From the NCBI GenBank assembly GCA_002424545.1, contig DIKL01000044.1:1-48121 (forward strand): a DNA stretch of 48,121 nucleotides, read 5' to 3'. Position 1 is the stretch's first letter, and each line of letters begins with the position of its first letter. Below the pieces are notes generated by a model that was not told the DNA's origin, made no database searches, and worked only from the letters and a program-made list of their open reading frames with translations. This stretch comes from Syntrophaceae bacterium UBA5619 (lineage in GTDB: Bacteria > Desulfobacterota > Syntrophia > Syntrophales > UBA5619). The position numbers and the translations under genes are program-made. Below are positions 25,047 to 32,786 of the stretch, in pieces.

Positions 25047-26984
25047 CTAACGAGAGACATTCCCTTTTAGCAACTGTCTGACCAAATCCACACCGGCCCC
25101 CGCATCGCTCCCATATCCATCCGCCCCGATATCCCGGGCAAACTTTTCGTTGAGCGGCGCACCGCCCACCACGACCTTGACCTGCTCCCGCAGACCGCCG
25201 GCAATGAGCGCATCGATGGTTTTCTTCATCTCGGGCATGGTGGTGGTCAGCAGAGCCGACATCCCTAAAATGTCGGGCTGTTGCTTTTCAACCTCCGCAA
25301 CGAAAACATCCGTTGTGACATTGATCCCGAGGTCCACCACATCGAAACCGACCCCGCGCAGCATGGTTGCCACCATGTTCTTGCCGATGTCATGCAAATC
25401 GCCGCGCACCGTACCGAGGAGTATTTTTCCGGTCACATCCTTCTTCTCTTGTGCCAGATAGGGTTCGAGCACGACCAGGGCCTCTTTCATGGCACGGGCA
25501 GAGAGCAATACCTCGGGAATAAACACCGTGCCTTCGCGGAAACGTCCGCTGATCACCTCCATCGCGCTGAGCATGCCACGGTTGAGAATCTCCTTGGCGT
25601 TCACCCCCCGGCTCAGAAGATCCTGGATGTGAACCTTGATACCGGTATCGTTGCCGGAAAGCACGTCCGCGTGGACGGTCGGGAAGATCTCGTCGCGCAC
25701 CGCCTGTTGAGCCATCCGCCCGCTTTCCGGCTTCAACTGCGCCTCGGTCAGGGGACGGAAAGCGCCGGCCTGAAGGGGAAGACGGCCCTCTTTTCCAACA
25801 CGCTCTCCGATCATCGCCAGACGGTCGAAATCGGCATTCGGAGGGGTGGTATCGGCCACGGACAGGATGATGCGGCTGCCCGGCGCCACCGCCTTGAAGA
25901 AATGGTCAAGGTAGGCATTGAGATCCTCCAAGCTCGAGGTGGCTGGCGAAAGCATGGACTGGATCAGGCCGCCCATGAGGGTCAGTTTCCCGGATTTACA
26001 CCAGCGCTCGCAGTAGGTTTCGATCGGCAGCTTGGTCATGGGCGCGCAGCAGACCGCCTCGGCCACGTGCATGCCCGAATCGGCAATCAGATCGATGAGG
26101 CCCTGGTTCTCGCCGTCGCAGTGGCAGATCACCAGTTTGCCTTTCGCGGCCAGATAGTCGGAGGCCTTCCGAATCCAGGGGTAAAACTCTTTCCTAAAAT
26201 AGGGCGGGTAGGTAATCATGTCGTCGAAGTTCGCGCCCCACAGGACCACTTCGGCAGGCGAATCACCTACCACCCTGAGGATTTGCTCGTACACTTGTTC
26301 AATAGCCCCGGCCAAGCGGCACATTTCCCTTGCATGATCCTTGTAATGAAGGAAAAACTCAGTGGCATCCAGAAAATCACGTTGGATGTGGTGAATGGGC
26401 GAGGCGGAGAAACTGCCCATCATCACAGCCACGCCGTCGTCGCCAATCCGGTTCTGCCAGGCCCGGTAACGTTCATAGTCCGGGGTTACCGTGATGTTTT
26501 CAAAAACATAGGACCAGATTTCGTAATCCTCCGGCCGCTTGATGGCATGCTCCTGCACCCAGGTGATGGAAACGCCGGCATTGCGCATCTCCTCGTTGAT
26601 CACTTCCTTGGTGCTGACCAACCCTTTGGGAGTGTGGTACTCCACCCGCGTGGATTCCTCATCGCCTTGGCGGGTCTTCCGGACCTCGAGACGGACGTTG
26701 GGTGAGAAGTTGATCTTGTAGCCGTTTTCCTTGAGGCTGTAGAGCCCGATGCCACGGGTCAGGTTCTCCCAGGGATCGACCACTTCCAGGAGTTCCGGGA
26801 TCACCTTGTGCAGGGCCCATCCTTCCGCCCGGGCGATTTCATCGTGGCTTCGCCCCTGATGGCGTTTGGGCAGGGTTCCCCGGTAGGCGTTGGAATTGTA
26901 CCAGAGGTCGAAGCGCGGTGTATAGGGCAGCATGTCCGGGGTTTCGCCCCGCATGGTCATGAGGATGCGTTCTTTTTTGTTCAT
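25047..26984 (-). CDS. Fused UroD-type methyltransferase and corrinoid protein (A)
   Basis: This is a two-domain protein of 645 residues. Residues 1 to about 400 form a UroD/MtaA-superfamily TIM barrel, probably the substrate methyltransferase. Residues about 430-645 form a complete corrinoid carrier, with the helical cap NRGMLSAMEVISGRF and the B12 motif TVRGDLHDIGKN (H531). The barrel motif reads LVICHCDGEN around residues 284-292, and the position of the third MtaA zinc cysteine reads SVADTTPP, so a classical zinc site looks incomplete. The corrinoid half is very similar to the free corrinoid protein downstream. The gene follows the dctM of TRAP transporter 1 by 84 bases, which suggests that its substrate is what this transporter imports. 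AAGGAG precedes the ATG. Confidence 0.88.
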   Translation of the reverse strand: MNKKERILMTMRGETPDMLPYTPRFDLWYNSNAYRGTLPKRHQGRSHDEIARAEGWALHKVIPELLEVVDPWENLTRGIGLYSLKENGYKINFSPNVRLEVRKTRQGDEESTRVEYHTPKGLVSTKEVINEEMRNAGVSITWVQEHAIKRPEDYEIWSYVFENITVTPDYERYRAWQNRIGDDGVAVMMGSFSASPIHHIQRDFLDATEFFLHYKDHAREMCRLAGAIEQVYEQILRVVGDSPAEVVLWGANFDDMITYPPYFRKEFYPWIRKASDYLAAKGKLVICHCDGENQGLIDLIADSGMHVAEAVCCAPMTKLPIETYCERWCKSGKLTLMGGLIQSMLSPATSSLEDLNAYLDHFFKAVAPGSRIILSVADTTPPNADFDRLAMIGERVGKEGRLPLQAGAFRPLTEAQLKPESGRMAQQAVRDEIFPTVHADVLSGNDTGIKVHIQDLLSRGVNAKEILNRGMLSAMEVISGRFREGTVFIPEVLLSARAMKEALVVLEPYLAQEKKDVTGKILLGTVRGDLHDIGKNMVATMLRGVGFDVVDLGINVTTDVFVAEVEKQQPDILGMSALLTTTMPEMKKTIDALIAGGLREQVKVVVGGAPLNEKFARDIGADGYGSDAGAGVDLVRQLLKGNVSR

Positions 26985-27068
26985 CGTGAGTGACTCCTTT
27001 CTTTGTTCGGACCGCAGATGTTTACCGCTTTACGGGATCTCTTGGGCAGCGTGTTGCTTTTCTCCATT

Positions 27069-28391
27069 CTAATTCCAACCGATCAGCTTCTCCGGCAGCC
27101 AGAGGGCAATGTCTGGAAAGATTACTACAATGGCAATGGCCACAAGTTGAAGCATCATGAATGGGACAACTCCCCGGAATATCGATTGTGTCGTCATCTC
27201 GGGCGGGGCAATCCCCTTGAGATAGAAGATCCCGGTTGCCATCGGCGGCGTCAGATAGGAGGTCTGGATCATCATGATGAAGAGGGTACCGAACCAGATC
27301 GGGTCGAAACCCAGCTTGTCGATGATCGGTGAAAAGATCGGGACGAAGATCAGAAGGACGCTCCCCCAGTCGAGAAGAAAACCTGCTAAATAGGCGACAA
27401 TGAGAAAGAAAACGACAACCGCCCACGGCCCCATGTTCATGGCCGAGAGAAGACTCTCCGTGGCTTCACTGCCCCCGAGCCCGAGGAAGACCCCGCTGAA
27501 CATGGCCCCTCCGGTCAGGATCAGCATCATCATGCTGGAGATCTTGAGCGTTTGGAGCATCGCCTCTTTCAGCACCCCCAAGGTGAAGTTGCCGTAGCCG
27601 ATCGTCAGCAGCACGCTTCCGAAGGCTCCGAGGGCGGCGGCTTCCGTGGGGGCGGCATACCCCAGGACGATGGTGCCTATCACGCTGAAGATCAGGGCAA
27701 CGGACGGCAGCATCCCCATGACCGTGGCCTTGAGTTTCCGCGACAGGGGAATCTCCAGATCCCCAGCATATATCGGCGGTGCAAAGCCCTTCTGTGTATA
27801 GGAGCGGATGACGATATAGATCACAAAAACTGAAGAAAGCAGGAGGCCGGGAAAGATCGTAGAGATCAGGAGGCGGCCGACGGAGATCCCCGCAGCTGGA
27901 CCGTAGACGACGGTGACGACGCTGGGCGGGATGATGGTGCCGAGCGCCCCTCCGGCGATGATCGTGCCTGCGATCAGGGCATGGTTGTATTTCCGCTTCA
28001 GCATCGGCGGCATGGCCATCACCCCGACCATCACCTCCGCGGCGCCGATGATCCCCGTGCAGGCAGCGATGATGGTGCACATCAGGATCGTCGTCACGGC
28101 CAGGCCGTTCCGGACCCGGCCTGTCCAGAGGCTGATCGTCTCAAAGAGGATCTTGGCAATTCCCGAACGCTCCAGCATCGTTCCCATGAAGATGAACAGC
28201 GGTACGGCCGCGAGGACATAGTTGTCAGCCATGCTGTAGACCCGGCGGATGAGCATGGGGAGGATCTCCGGTCCGAAACCGACGATGCCGAAGAAAAGCG
28301 AGATTCCCATGAGGCAGAATACGACGGGGAATCCAGAAAATACGACCAGGATCATCACGGGAAACATGAACAGGGAGATGTTTTCCATCAT
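27069..28391 (-). CDS. dctM: TRAP transporter large membrane subunit (DctM type), system 1
   Basis: This is the large permease of a tripartite ATP-independent periplasmic transporter, 440 residues with about twelve membrane helices. Family marks include GFPVVFCLMGISLFFGI, a conserved GTIIAGGALGTIIPPSV loop and IGTIVLGYAAPTEAAALGAFG. ATG 28391 has AAGGAG upstream and overlaps the dctQ stop by four bases. A longer frame to 28511 is an artefact over dctQ. It moves the ligand with sodium or protons. It belongs with dctQ and dctP to the right, and the corrinoid methyltransferase genes follow directly, which points to a methylated substrate. Confidence 0.92.
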   Translation of the reverse strand: MMENISLFMFPVMILVVFSGFPVVFCLMGISLFFGIVGFGPEILPMLIRRVYSMADNYVLAAVPLFIFMGTMLERSGIAKILFETISLWTGRVRNGLAVTTILMCTIIAACTGIIGAAEVMVGVMAMPPMLKRKYNHALIAGTIIAGGALGTIIPPSVVTVVYGPAAGISVGRLLISTIFPGLLLSSVFVIYIVIRSYTQKGFAPPIYAGDLEIPLSRKLKATVMGMLPSVALIFSVIGTIVLGYAAPTEAAALGAFGSVLLTIGYGNFTLGVLKEAMLQTLKISSMMMLILTGGAMFSGVFLGLGGSEATESLLSAMNMGPWAVVVFFLIVAYLAGFLLDWGSVLLIFVPIFSPIIDKLGFDPIWFGTLFIMMIQTSYLTPPMATGIFYLKGIAPPEMTTQSIFRGVVPFMMLQLVAIAIVVIFPDIALWLPEKLIGWN

Positions 28392-28897
28392 GGCTTCTCT
28401 CCTTTCGCCAGCAAGGTGATGTTCCGGATAAAACAAGATATTCCCTGCAGCAGGAGAAGAATAAAACTGATCGTTATCAACGCCTTGTATGGATAGAGAT
28501 AAGGTCTCCACGGGCTGAGACCCGATTTTTCACCCATCTCGAAAGACTGCGCGACATACTCTCCTCCTGCCCAGATGAGGACGAGAATCACCGGGAAAAA
28601 GAGGAGCAGATAGCCAGCGAGATCGATCTTGGCCCTCGTCCGCGGCGTGAGGTGGGAGGTGAGGATGTCGATCCGGATGTGCGCATCGATGGAAAGGACA
28701 TAGGCCGCACCCAGCAGGTAATGGCTCCCGTAGAGGAAATAGGTCACCTCATAGGACCAGATGGTAGGGCTATTGAGAAAGTAGCGTGCAATGACTTCAT
28801 AGACGAGCGCCAGCACGTTGGGGATGATGACCCAGGCGATCCATCTTCCCGTCCATGCGCTCAGGCGGTCGATGAGCTGGATAAACGATGCCGTCAT
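28388..28897 (-). CDS. dctQ: TRAP transporter small membrane subunit (DctQ type), system 1
   Basis: This is the small four-helix subunit of TRAP system 1, 169 residues. Typical features are WVIIPNVLALVYEVIARYFL in helix 1, IWSYEVTYFLYGSHYLLGAAY in the second and third helices, DAHIRIDIL after it, and a final helix ending KALITISFILLLLQGISCFI. I chose ATG 28897 because of the strong GGAGGGAGAG upstream; ATG 28918 would add seven residues. It is separated from dctP by two hairpins and overlaps dctM by four bases. Confidence 0.9.
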   Translation of the reverse strand: MTASFIQLIDRLSAWTGRWIAWVIIPNVLALVYEVIARYFLNSPTIWSYEVTYFLYGSHYLLGAAYVLSIDAHIRIDILTSHLTPRTRAKIDLAGYLLLFFPVILVLIWAGGEYVAQSFEMGEKSGLSPWRPYLYPYKALITISFILLLLQGISCFIRNITLLAKGEKP

Positions 28898-28931
28898 AGT
28901 AATCTCTCCCTCCTTCATTAAACAAGGTGAA

Positions 28932-28980
28932 GCGGTTTCAAGAGAAACCCGCCGGGCGTCCGTTCACCGCGGACGCCCGG
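28932..28980 (-). promoter_or_regulatory. Two hairpins between dctP and dctQ of system 1
   Basis: CCGGGCGTCCG (28952-28962) pairs with CGGACGCCCGG (28970-28980). A second, weaker stem lies at 28932-28952 (GCGGTTTC with GAAACCCGC). Neither has a clear U tract on the minus strand. In a TRAP operon such structures may protect the dctP message or partly stop transcription, giving more binding protein than permease. Confidence 0.55.
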
Positions 28981-28990
28981 TACGGTTTCA

Positions 28991-30073
28991 TCAATACTTG
29001 AGCGATCTTGTTTTTTCGACAACCTCCCATTTCTTGCCGAAGTTCACCTGGGATTCGAAGAGCTTCTTTGTCCACGGATCCTTGGCGGCTGCTTCCTGCC
29101 CCCATTCCAGCCCCAGCTTGTATGCCGCCTTCTGCACCTCCACATCCAGTTCGATGATCGTGTTTCCCTTCTTTTTGAAGGTTTCCATCGCCCCCATGTC
29201 GAGGGCACCGAGATAGGTCCAAGATTCCAGCATGGCAACCTTCGTTGCGTCCTCCACGATGGCCTTGAGGTCCGCCGGCAACTCCTCCCAGGCTTTGACG
29301 TTCACGACAAATTCAAAAGGAGCGCTCGGCTGATGGATCCCGGGGATGATGATATACTTGGCCACCTCGTGGAATCCCATCGGCAGGTTTTCCCCGGCGC
29401 AGGCCCATTCCGTCGCATCGATCACCTTTCTCTCCAGGGCCGGCAGCACCTCACCGCCGGGTAGGGTGATCACGGTAGCGCCCAGTTTGGGGAGGATATC
29501 GGCCCAGGCCCCGACAGTCCGCATCTTGAAACCTTTCATGTCCGCAAGCGAACGGATCGGTTTGTGGGAATGGGCGAAGACCTCGGTGGGGCGCATCCCC
29601 CCCGGGAAGGCGATCACGTTGAATTTGTCCCGCCGGAAATCCTGCCAGATCTTGTATCCGCCACCGGCATAGATCCAGTGCATCATCACCTCCGAGTTCG
29701 GACTGCCGGCAAACCCCCCGATGATCGCCGAACCCGTGGAAATACCGATGTCGTAGCCCGGCCAGGTGTGGGCGATCTGGCAGACCCCCCTTCTGGCGGC
29801 GTCAACCACTTCCAGGGCCGGGGCAATCGCCCCCGCCGGGAAGATGTCGATGATCAGCCTTCCGTTGCTGAGCTTCTTGACGACATCCGGCAGGATCTTG
29901 GCCATGTTCGTGTAAAGGGGCATTCCCGTCGCCCACGGCGTGGCCATTTTCCATTTGTACACCTTCTCCGCATCCTTGGCGTACAGCCTTCTGCTCCCCG
30001 TCAGAACGACACCCGCTCCGGCCGCCGCAACGACCCCAGCCTTTTTTAGAAACTCACGCCTTGACTTTCCCAT
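28991..30073 (-). CDS. dctP: TRAP transporter periplasmic binding protein (DctP type), system 1
   Basis: This is the solute-binding protein of TRAP system 1, 360 residues. The N-terminus is a twin-arginine-like signal (SRREFLKKAG, then a hydrophobic VVAAAGAGVVLTG), so it may be exported folded. The mature part shows the DctP pattern: KWKMATPWATGMP, LSNGRLIIDIFPAGAI, the GFKMRTVG block with the conserved carboxylate-binding arginine, and LPGGEVLPALERKVIDATEW. Substrates of this family are usually organic acids. GGAGGG precedes the ATG. It is first in its TRAP gene set and lies 87 bases after UroD-corrinoid fusion B, so the transporter is framed by two fused methyltransferases. Confidence 0.92.
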   Translation of the reverse strand: MGKSRREFLKKAGVVAAAGAGVVLTGSRRLYAKDAEKVYKWKMATPWATGMPLYTNMAKILPDVVKKLSNGRLIIDIFPAGAIAPALEVVDAARRGVCQIAHTWPGYDIGISTGSAIIGGFAGSPNSEVMMHWIYAGGGYKIWQDFRRDKFNVIAFPGGMRPTEVFAHSHKPIRSLADMKGFKMRTVGAWADILPKLGATVITLPGGEVLPALERKVIDATEWACAGENLPMGFHEVAKYIIIPGIHQPSAPFEFVVNVKAWEELPADLKAIVEDATKVAMLESWTYLGALDMGAMETFKKKGNTIIELDVEVQKAAYKLGLEWGQEAAAKDPWTKKLFESQVNFGKKWEVVEKTRSLKY

Positions 30074-30160
30074 GTTTTTTCCCTCCTAATTGAACAAGCT
30101 TATGCTTCCCCGCCTTTGCAGCCCATTGCTGCACCGGTCCGGTGAAACAGATTCCCCTGC

Positions 30161-31936
30161 CTATGGAAGTAGTTCCTTGCAGAGCTTTGCCGCTCCCGGA
30201 GCGTCATAGGAGTTGCCGTCGGCCTCGATCTGCGCCGCAAATGCCGGCGTCACGGGGGCGCCGCCTACAACCACCTTCACTTTATCGCGGAGACCCTCCG
30301 ACTTCAGCGCATCAATAGTGTTCTTCATTTCGGTCATTGTCGTTGTCAAAAGGGCGCTCATTGCCAGAATTTCGGGTTTCTTCTCCTTGACCGCCTGAAC
30401 GAACTTCGTTGTGCTCACCGATACACCCATATCCACCACCTGGAAGCCCTGCCCCTTGAGAATCATCGCCACCAGGTTCTTGCCGATATCGTGGAGGTCC
30501 CCCAGAACCGTTCCGATCACGACCGTTCCCAGCTTCTTCGCCTCACCCTGCCCGGCCAGAACCTGCTTGAAGTGGTCAAGCGTCGCCGACATAGCCCGTG
30601 CAGCGATCATCATCTCCGGGATATAGATTTGACCGTTCTGAAATTGTTCTCCCACGATCGTGATCGCCGGGATCAAACCCCGGGAAACAACCTCCTGAGC
30701 GGCCATCCCGCCGTCGATATCCTTCTGCATCATGGAGATCGCCGTGGGGATATCGTTTGCAATCAAAGCCTCGGCGTAGGCATCCGCGTTGAGACCCGTT
30801 GTTAACTTGGTCGTTTCGGTTTTGCGTACCTTCGTCTGGGAGGTCCAGAATTTTCCCCGGACGCCGCCCTCTTCGAGCCGGATCGGATATTGACCGAATT
30901 CATAGGTCGCATCGAGGAGTGCTCTCATGTTGGCCACGGGGACATAGTCAGTGATGGAGTTGGACGAGGAAACCATATAGCCACCGCCCGGAGCGATCGT
31001 TCGGATCCTCTCGTACACCTCCGCCCGGATATCCGCAGGTGTCCCCAGGGTCAGGGTCGAATCGAGGTTGATGTTCCCGATGAGGCAGAGCTTCTTCCCC
31101 CACTTTTTCTTCGCCTCACCGATGTTCATGGCGTTGGGCTGGATGGGATTGAAGCCGTGGAATCCACAGTCGATCAGATCATCCATGGCCTCCGTGCAGT
31201 CTCCGTCGCTGTGGAAGATGAAACCGATTCCCTTCTCCCGGCAGATCTTCCCCATTTTCTTGTACCAGGGGAAGACATATCTTCTCAGATACTTCGGGTG
31301 GACCAAAAGACCCGTGTTAAATGCGATATCGTCGGGATTGAGCACGGCCCCCACGCAGGGGTGCTCGATAACCCGGAGGAAGGTTTCGTACTGGATTTCG
31401 CCGATCCGGTTGATGATTGCCGCTACGAGTTCCTCGTTCTGCTCCAGCGCGTTGAAGAAGGTCTCTGCCCCCATGTACATCCAGGCTGTGGTGTAGATCT
31501 TCCCCAAGAGCAGGATTGCCTTCATCCCTTTCAGAAGGATCTTGTCAAAGGTCTCCCATTTGGAGAGATCCATATCATCGACTTTTGGCCACCTGTGCTT
31601 CTCGAACTTATCCCAATTCGTCAGGACCCCCTCATGGGTGTGCGCCCACTCCCGGGAAACCCTGTCTCCATACTCGGTGTGAACCCCCTCACCCTTCACC
31701 GTCATCCCTTCGGGCGCCCGGACTGGTTCCAGAATACCCGAGGATGCGGTTACATAGTCGTAACCGGCCTCATACCAGAAATCGACATGATCTTGTAGAG
31801 TTTTCACTGTTCTCCCCATGAAGGCCTCCTTGGGTCTCTGGTCCACATGCCAGTCCCCCTGGGGTACCCGGTCAGGCTCCTCGCAGTGGAGCGCCGTCAT
31901 GACCCTCTCGAAATTCGGTTTCAGCTCCCTCTTCAT
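30161..31936 (-). CDS. Fused UroD-type methyltransferase and corrinoid protein (B)
   Basis: This is a second fusion of 591 residues. The barrel domain (1 to about 355) carries IGFIFHSDGDCTEAMDDLI at 237-255 and lacks the MtaA zinc set (HSD in place of H-x-C). Such HSDG-type proteins are probable substrate methyltransferases. After a linker, the corrinoid domain (about 380-591) has RGLIPAITIVGEQF and TVLGDLHDIGKN with H482. The two fusions are clearly different in their barrels, so they probably act on different substrates or steps. ATG 31936 has GAGGAG upstream; a GTG at 31951 is possible. It lies between the folate methyltransferase gene and TRAP system 1. Confidence 0.88.
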   Translation of the reverse strand: MKRELKPNFERVMTALHCEEPDRVPQGDWHVDQRPKEAFMGRTVKTLQDHVDFWYEAGYDYVTASSGILEPVRAPEGMTVKGEGVHTEYGDRVSREWAHTHEGVLTNWDKFEKHRWPKVDDMDLSKWETFDKILLKGMKAILLLGKIYTTAWMYMGAETFFNALEQNEELVAAIINRIGEIQYETFLRVIEHPCVGAVLNPDDIAFNTGLLVHPKYLRRYVFPWYKKMGKICREKGIGFIFHSDGDCTEAMDDLIDCGFHGFNPIQPNAMNIGEAKKKWGKKLCLIGNINLDSTLTLGTPADIRAEVYERIRTIAPGGGYMVSSSNSITDYVPVANMRALLDATYEFGQYPIRLEEGGVRGKFWTSQTKVRKTETTKLTTGLNADAYAEALIANDIPTAISMMQKDIDGGMAAQEVVSRGLIPAITIVGEQFQNGQIYIPEMMIAARAMSATLDHFKQVLAGQGEAKKLGTVVIGTVLGDLHDIGKNLVAMILKGQGFQVVDMGVSVSTTKFVQAVKEKKPEILAMSALLTTTMTEMKNTIDALKSEGLRDKVKVVVGGAPVTPAFAAQIEADGNSYDAPGAAKLCKELLP

Positions 31937-31989
31937 CGTCTCTCCTCTCACCTTGCGTATGCCTTCCCAATATCCGTGTCTAATATTTT

Positions 31990-32784
31990 TTATTCGACAC
32001 GCCCCTCGCGGAACGCGCAGATATAATCCATGCAGAAGTCGTCCTTGCCGGCGATCACGGTTGAGGCTTTCAGCATCGCGAAGAGAAGTTTGTCCGTCGG
32101 ATCAATGATCGCCGAATCGAGTCCCATCGCAATAGCCGCTGCCAGGAACGCCCGATTGACCAATTTTCTCGCGGGAAGACCAAAGGAGACATTCGTCAAA
32201 CCGCAGACCGTATGGACGCCGGGGAATTCTTTCATGATCCGGCGGATCGCCTCGAGCGTGGCGGCCGCCGACTTCGGATTGGTCGACAGCGGATAGACCA
32301 GCGGATCGATGTGGATATCGTCCAGAGGAACGCCGGCCGCGGTCAGCCGCTCGACGAGCAGACCCGCAAGCCTAACCTTGTCGTCCGCCGTCTCAGCCAT
32401 CGCCTCCTCCGACTGACAAAGCGCGATGATCCTGGTCTTGTTCGCGACCACGAGCGGCAGGATTTCCGCGAGCCGCACAGGCTCCAGCGTGATGGAATTG
32501 ATCATCGGCGTTTTTTTGACCAGCGGCAGGATCGCCCGAATCACCTCCGGGTCCGGGCTGTCGATGGAAAGGGGCAGATCGGTCACCTCCTGCACTGCCT
32601 CGACGATCCATCTGAGTTTTTCCGTCTCCTCCCCGACAAAGGTGCCGGCATTGACGTCGATGTAATGGGCGCCGGCCGCGGCCTGCGCCTTGGCCTCCCC
32701 CTGGATGAACGCCCGGTCGGCGGCCGAAATGGCCTGGGCGATCGACTTTCGCGACGCATTGATCCTCTCGGCAACAATCAGCAT
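31990..32784 (-). CDS. acsE: Methyltetrahydrofolate:corrinoid methyltransferase-like protein (AcsE type), copy 1
   Basis: This is a 264-residue pterin-binding TIM-barrel methyltransferase like AcsE of the Wood-Ljungdahl pathway. It transfers methyl between tetrahydrofolate and a corrinoid protein, in either direction. The motifs are intact: DVNAG at 43-47, IDSPDP at 74-79, DPLVYPLST at 160-168 and GLTNVSFGLP, whose N198 corresponds to the catalytic asparagine of AcsE (Asn199). AGGAG precedes the ATG. It starts two bases after metF ends, which fits a route in which corrinoid-bound methyl is handed to folate and then oxidised, or the reverse. Confidence 0.9.
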   Translation of the reverse strand: MLIVAERINASRKSIAQAISAADRAFIQGEAKAQAAAGAHYIDVNAGTFVGEETEKLRWIVEAVQEVTDLPLSIDSPDPEVIRAILPLVKKTPMINSITLEPVRLAEILPLVVANKTRIIALCQSEEAMAETADDKVRLAGLLVERLTAAGVPLDDIHIDPLVYPLSTNPKSAAATLEAIRRIMKEFPGVHTVCGLTNVSFGLPARKLVNRAFLAAAIAMGLDSAIIDPTDKLLFAMLKASTVIAGKDDFCMDYICAFREGRVE

Positions 32785-32786
32785 AT

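Noticed and set aside
30132..30144. Short CACCG/CGGTG hairpin after UroD-corrinoid fusion B
   Set aside because: Only five base pairs and no U run, so it is not a credible terminator; the operon may continue into TRAP system 1.
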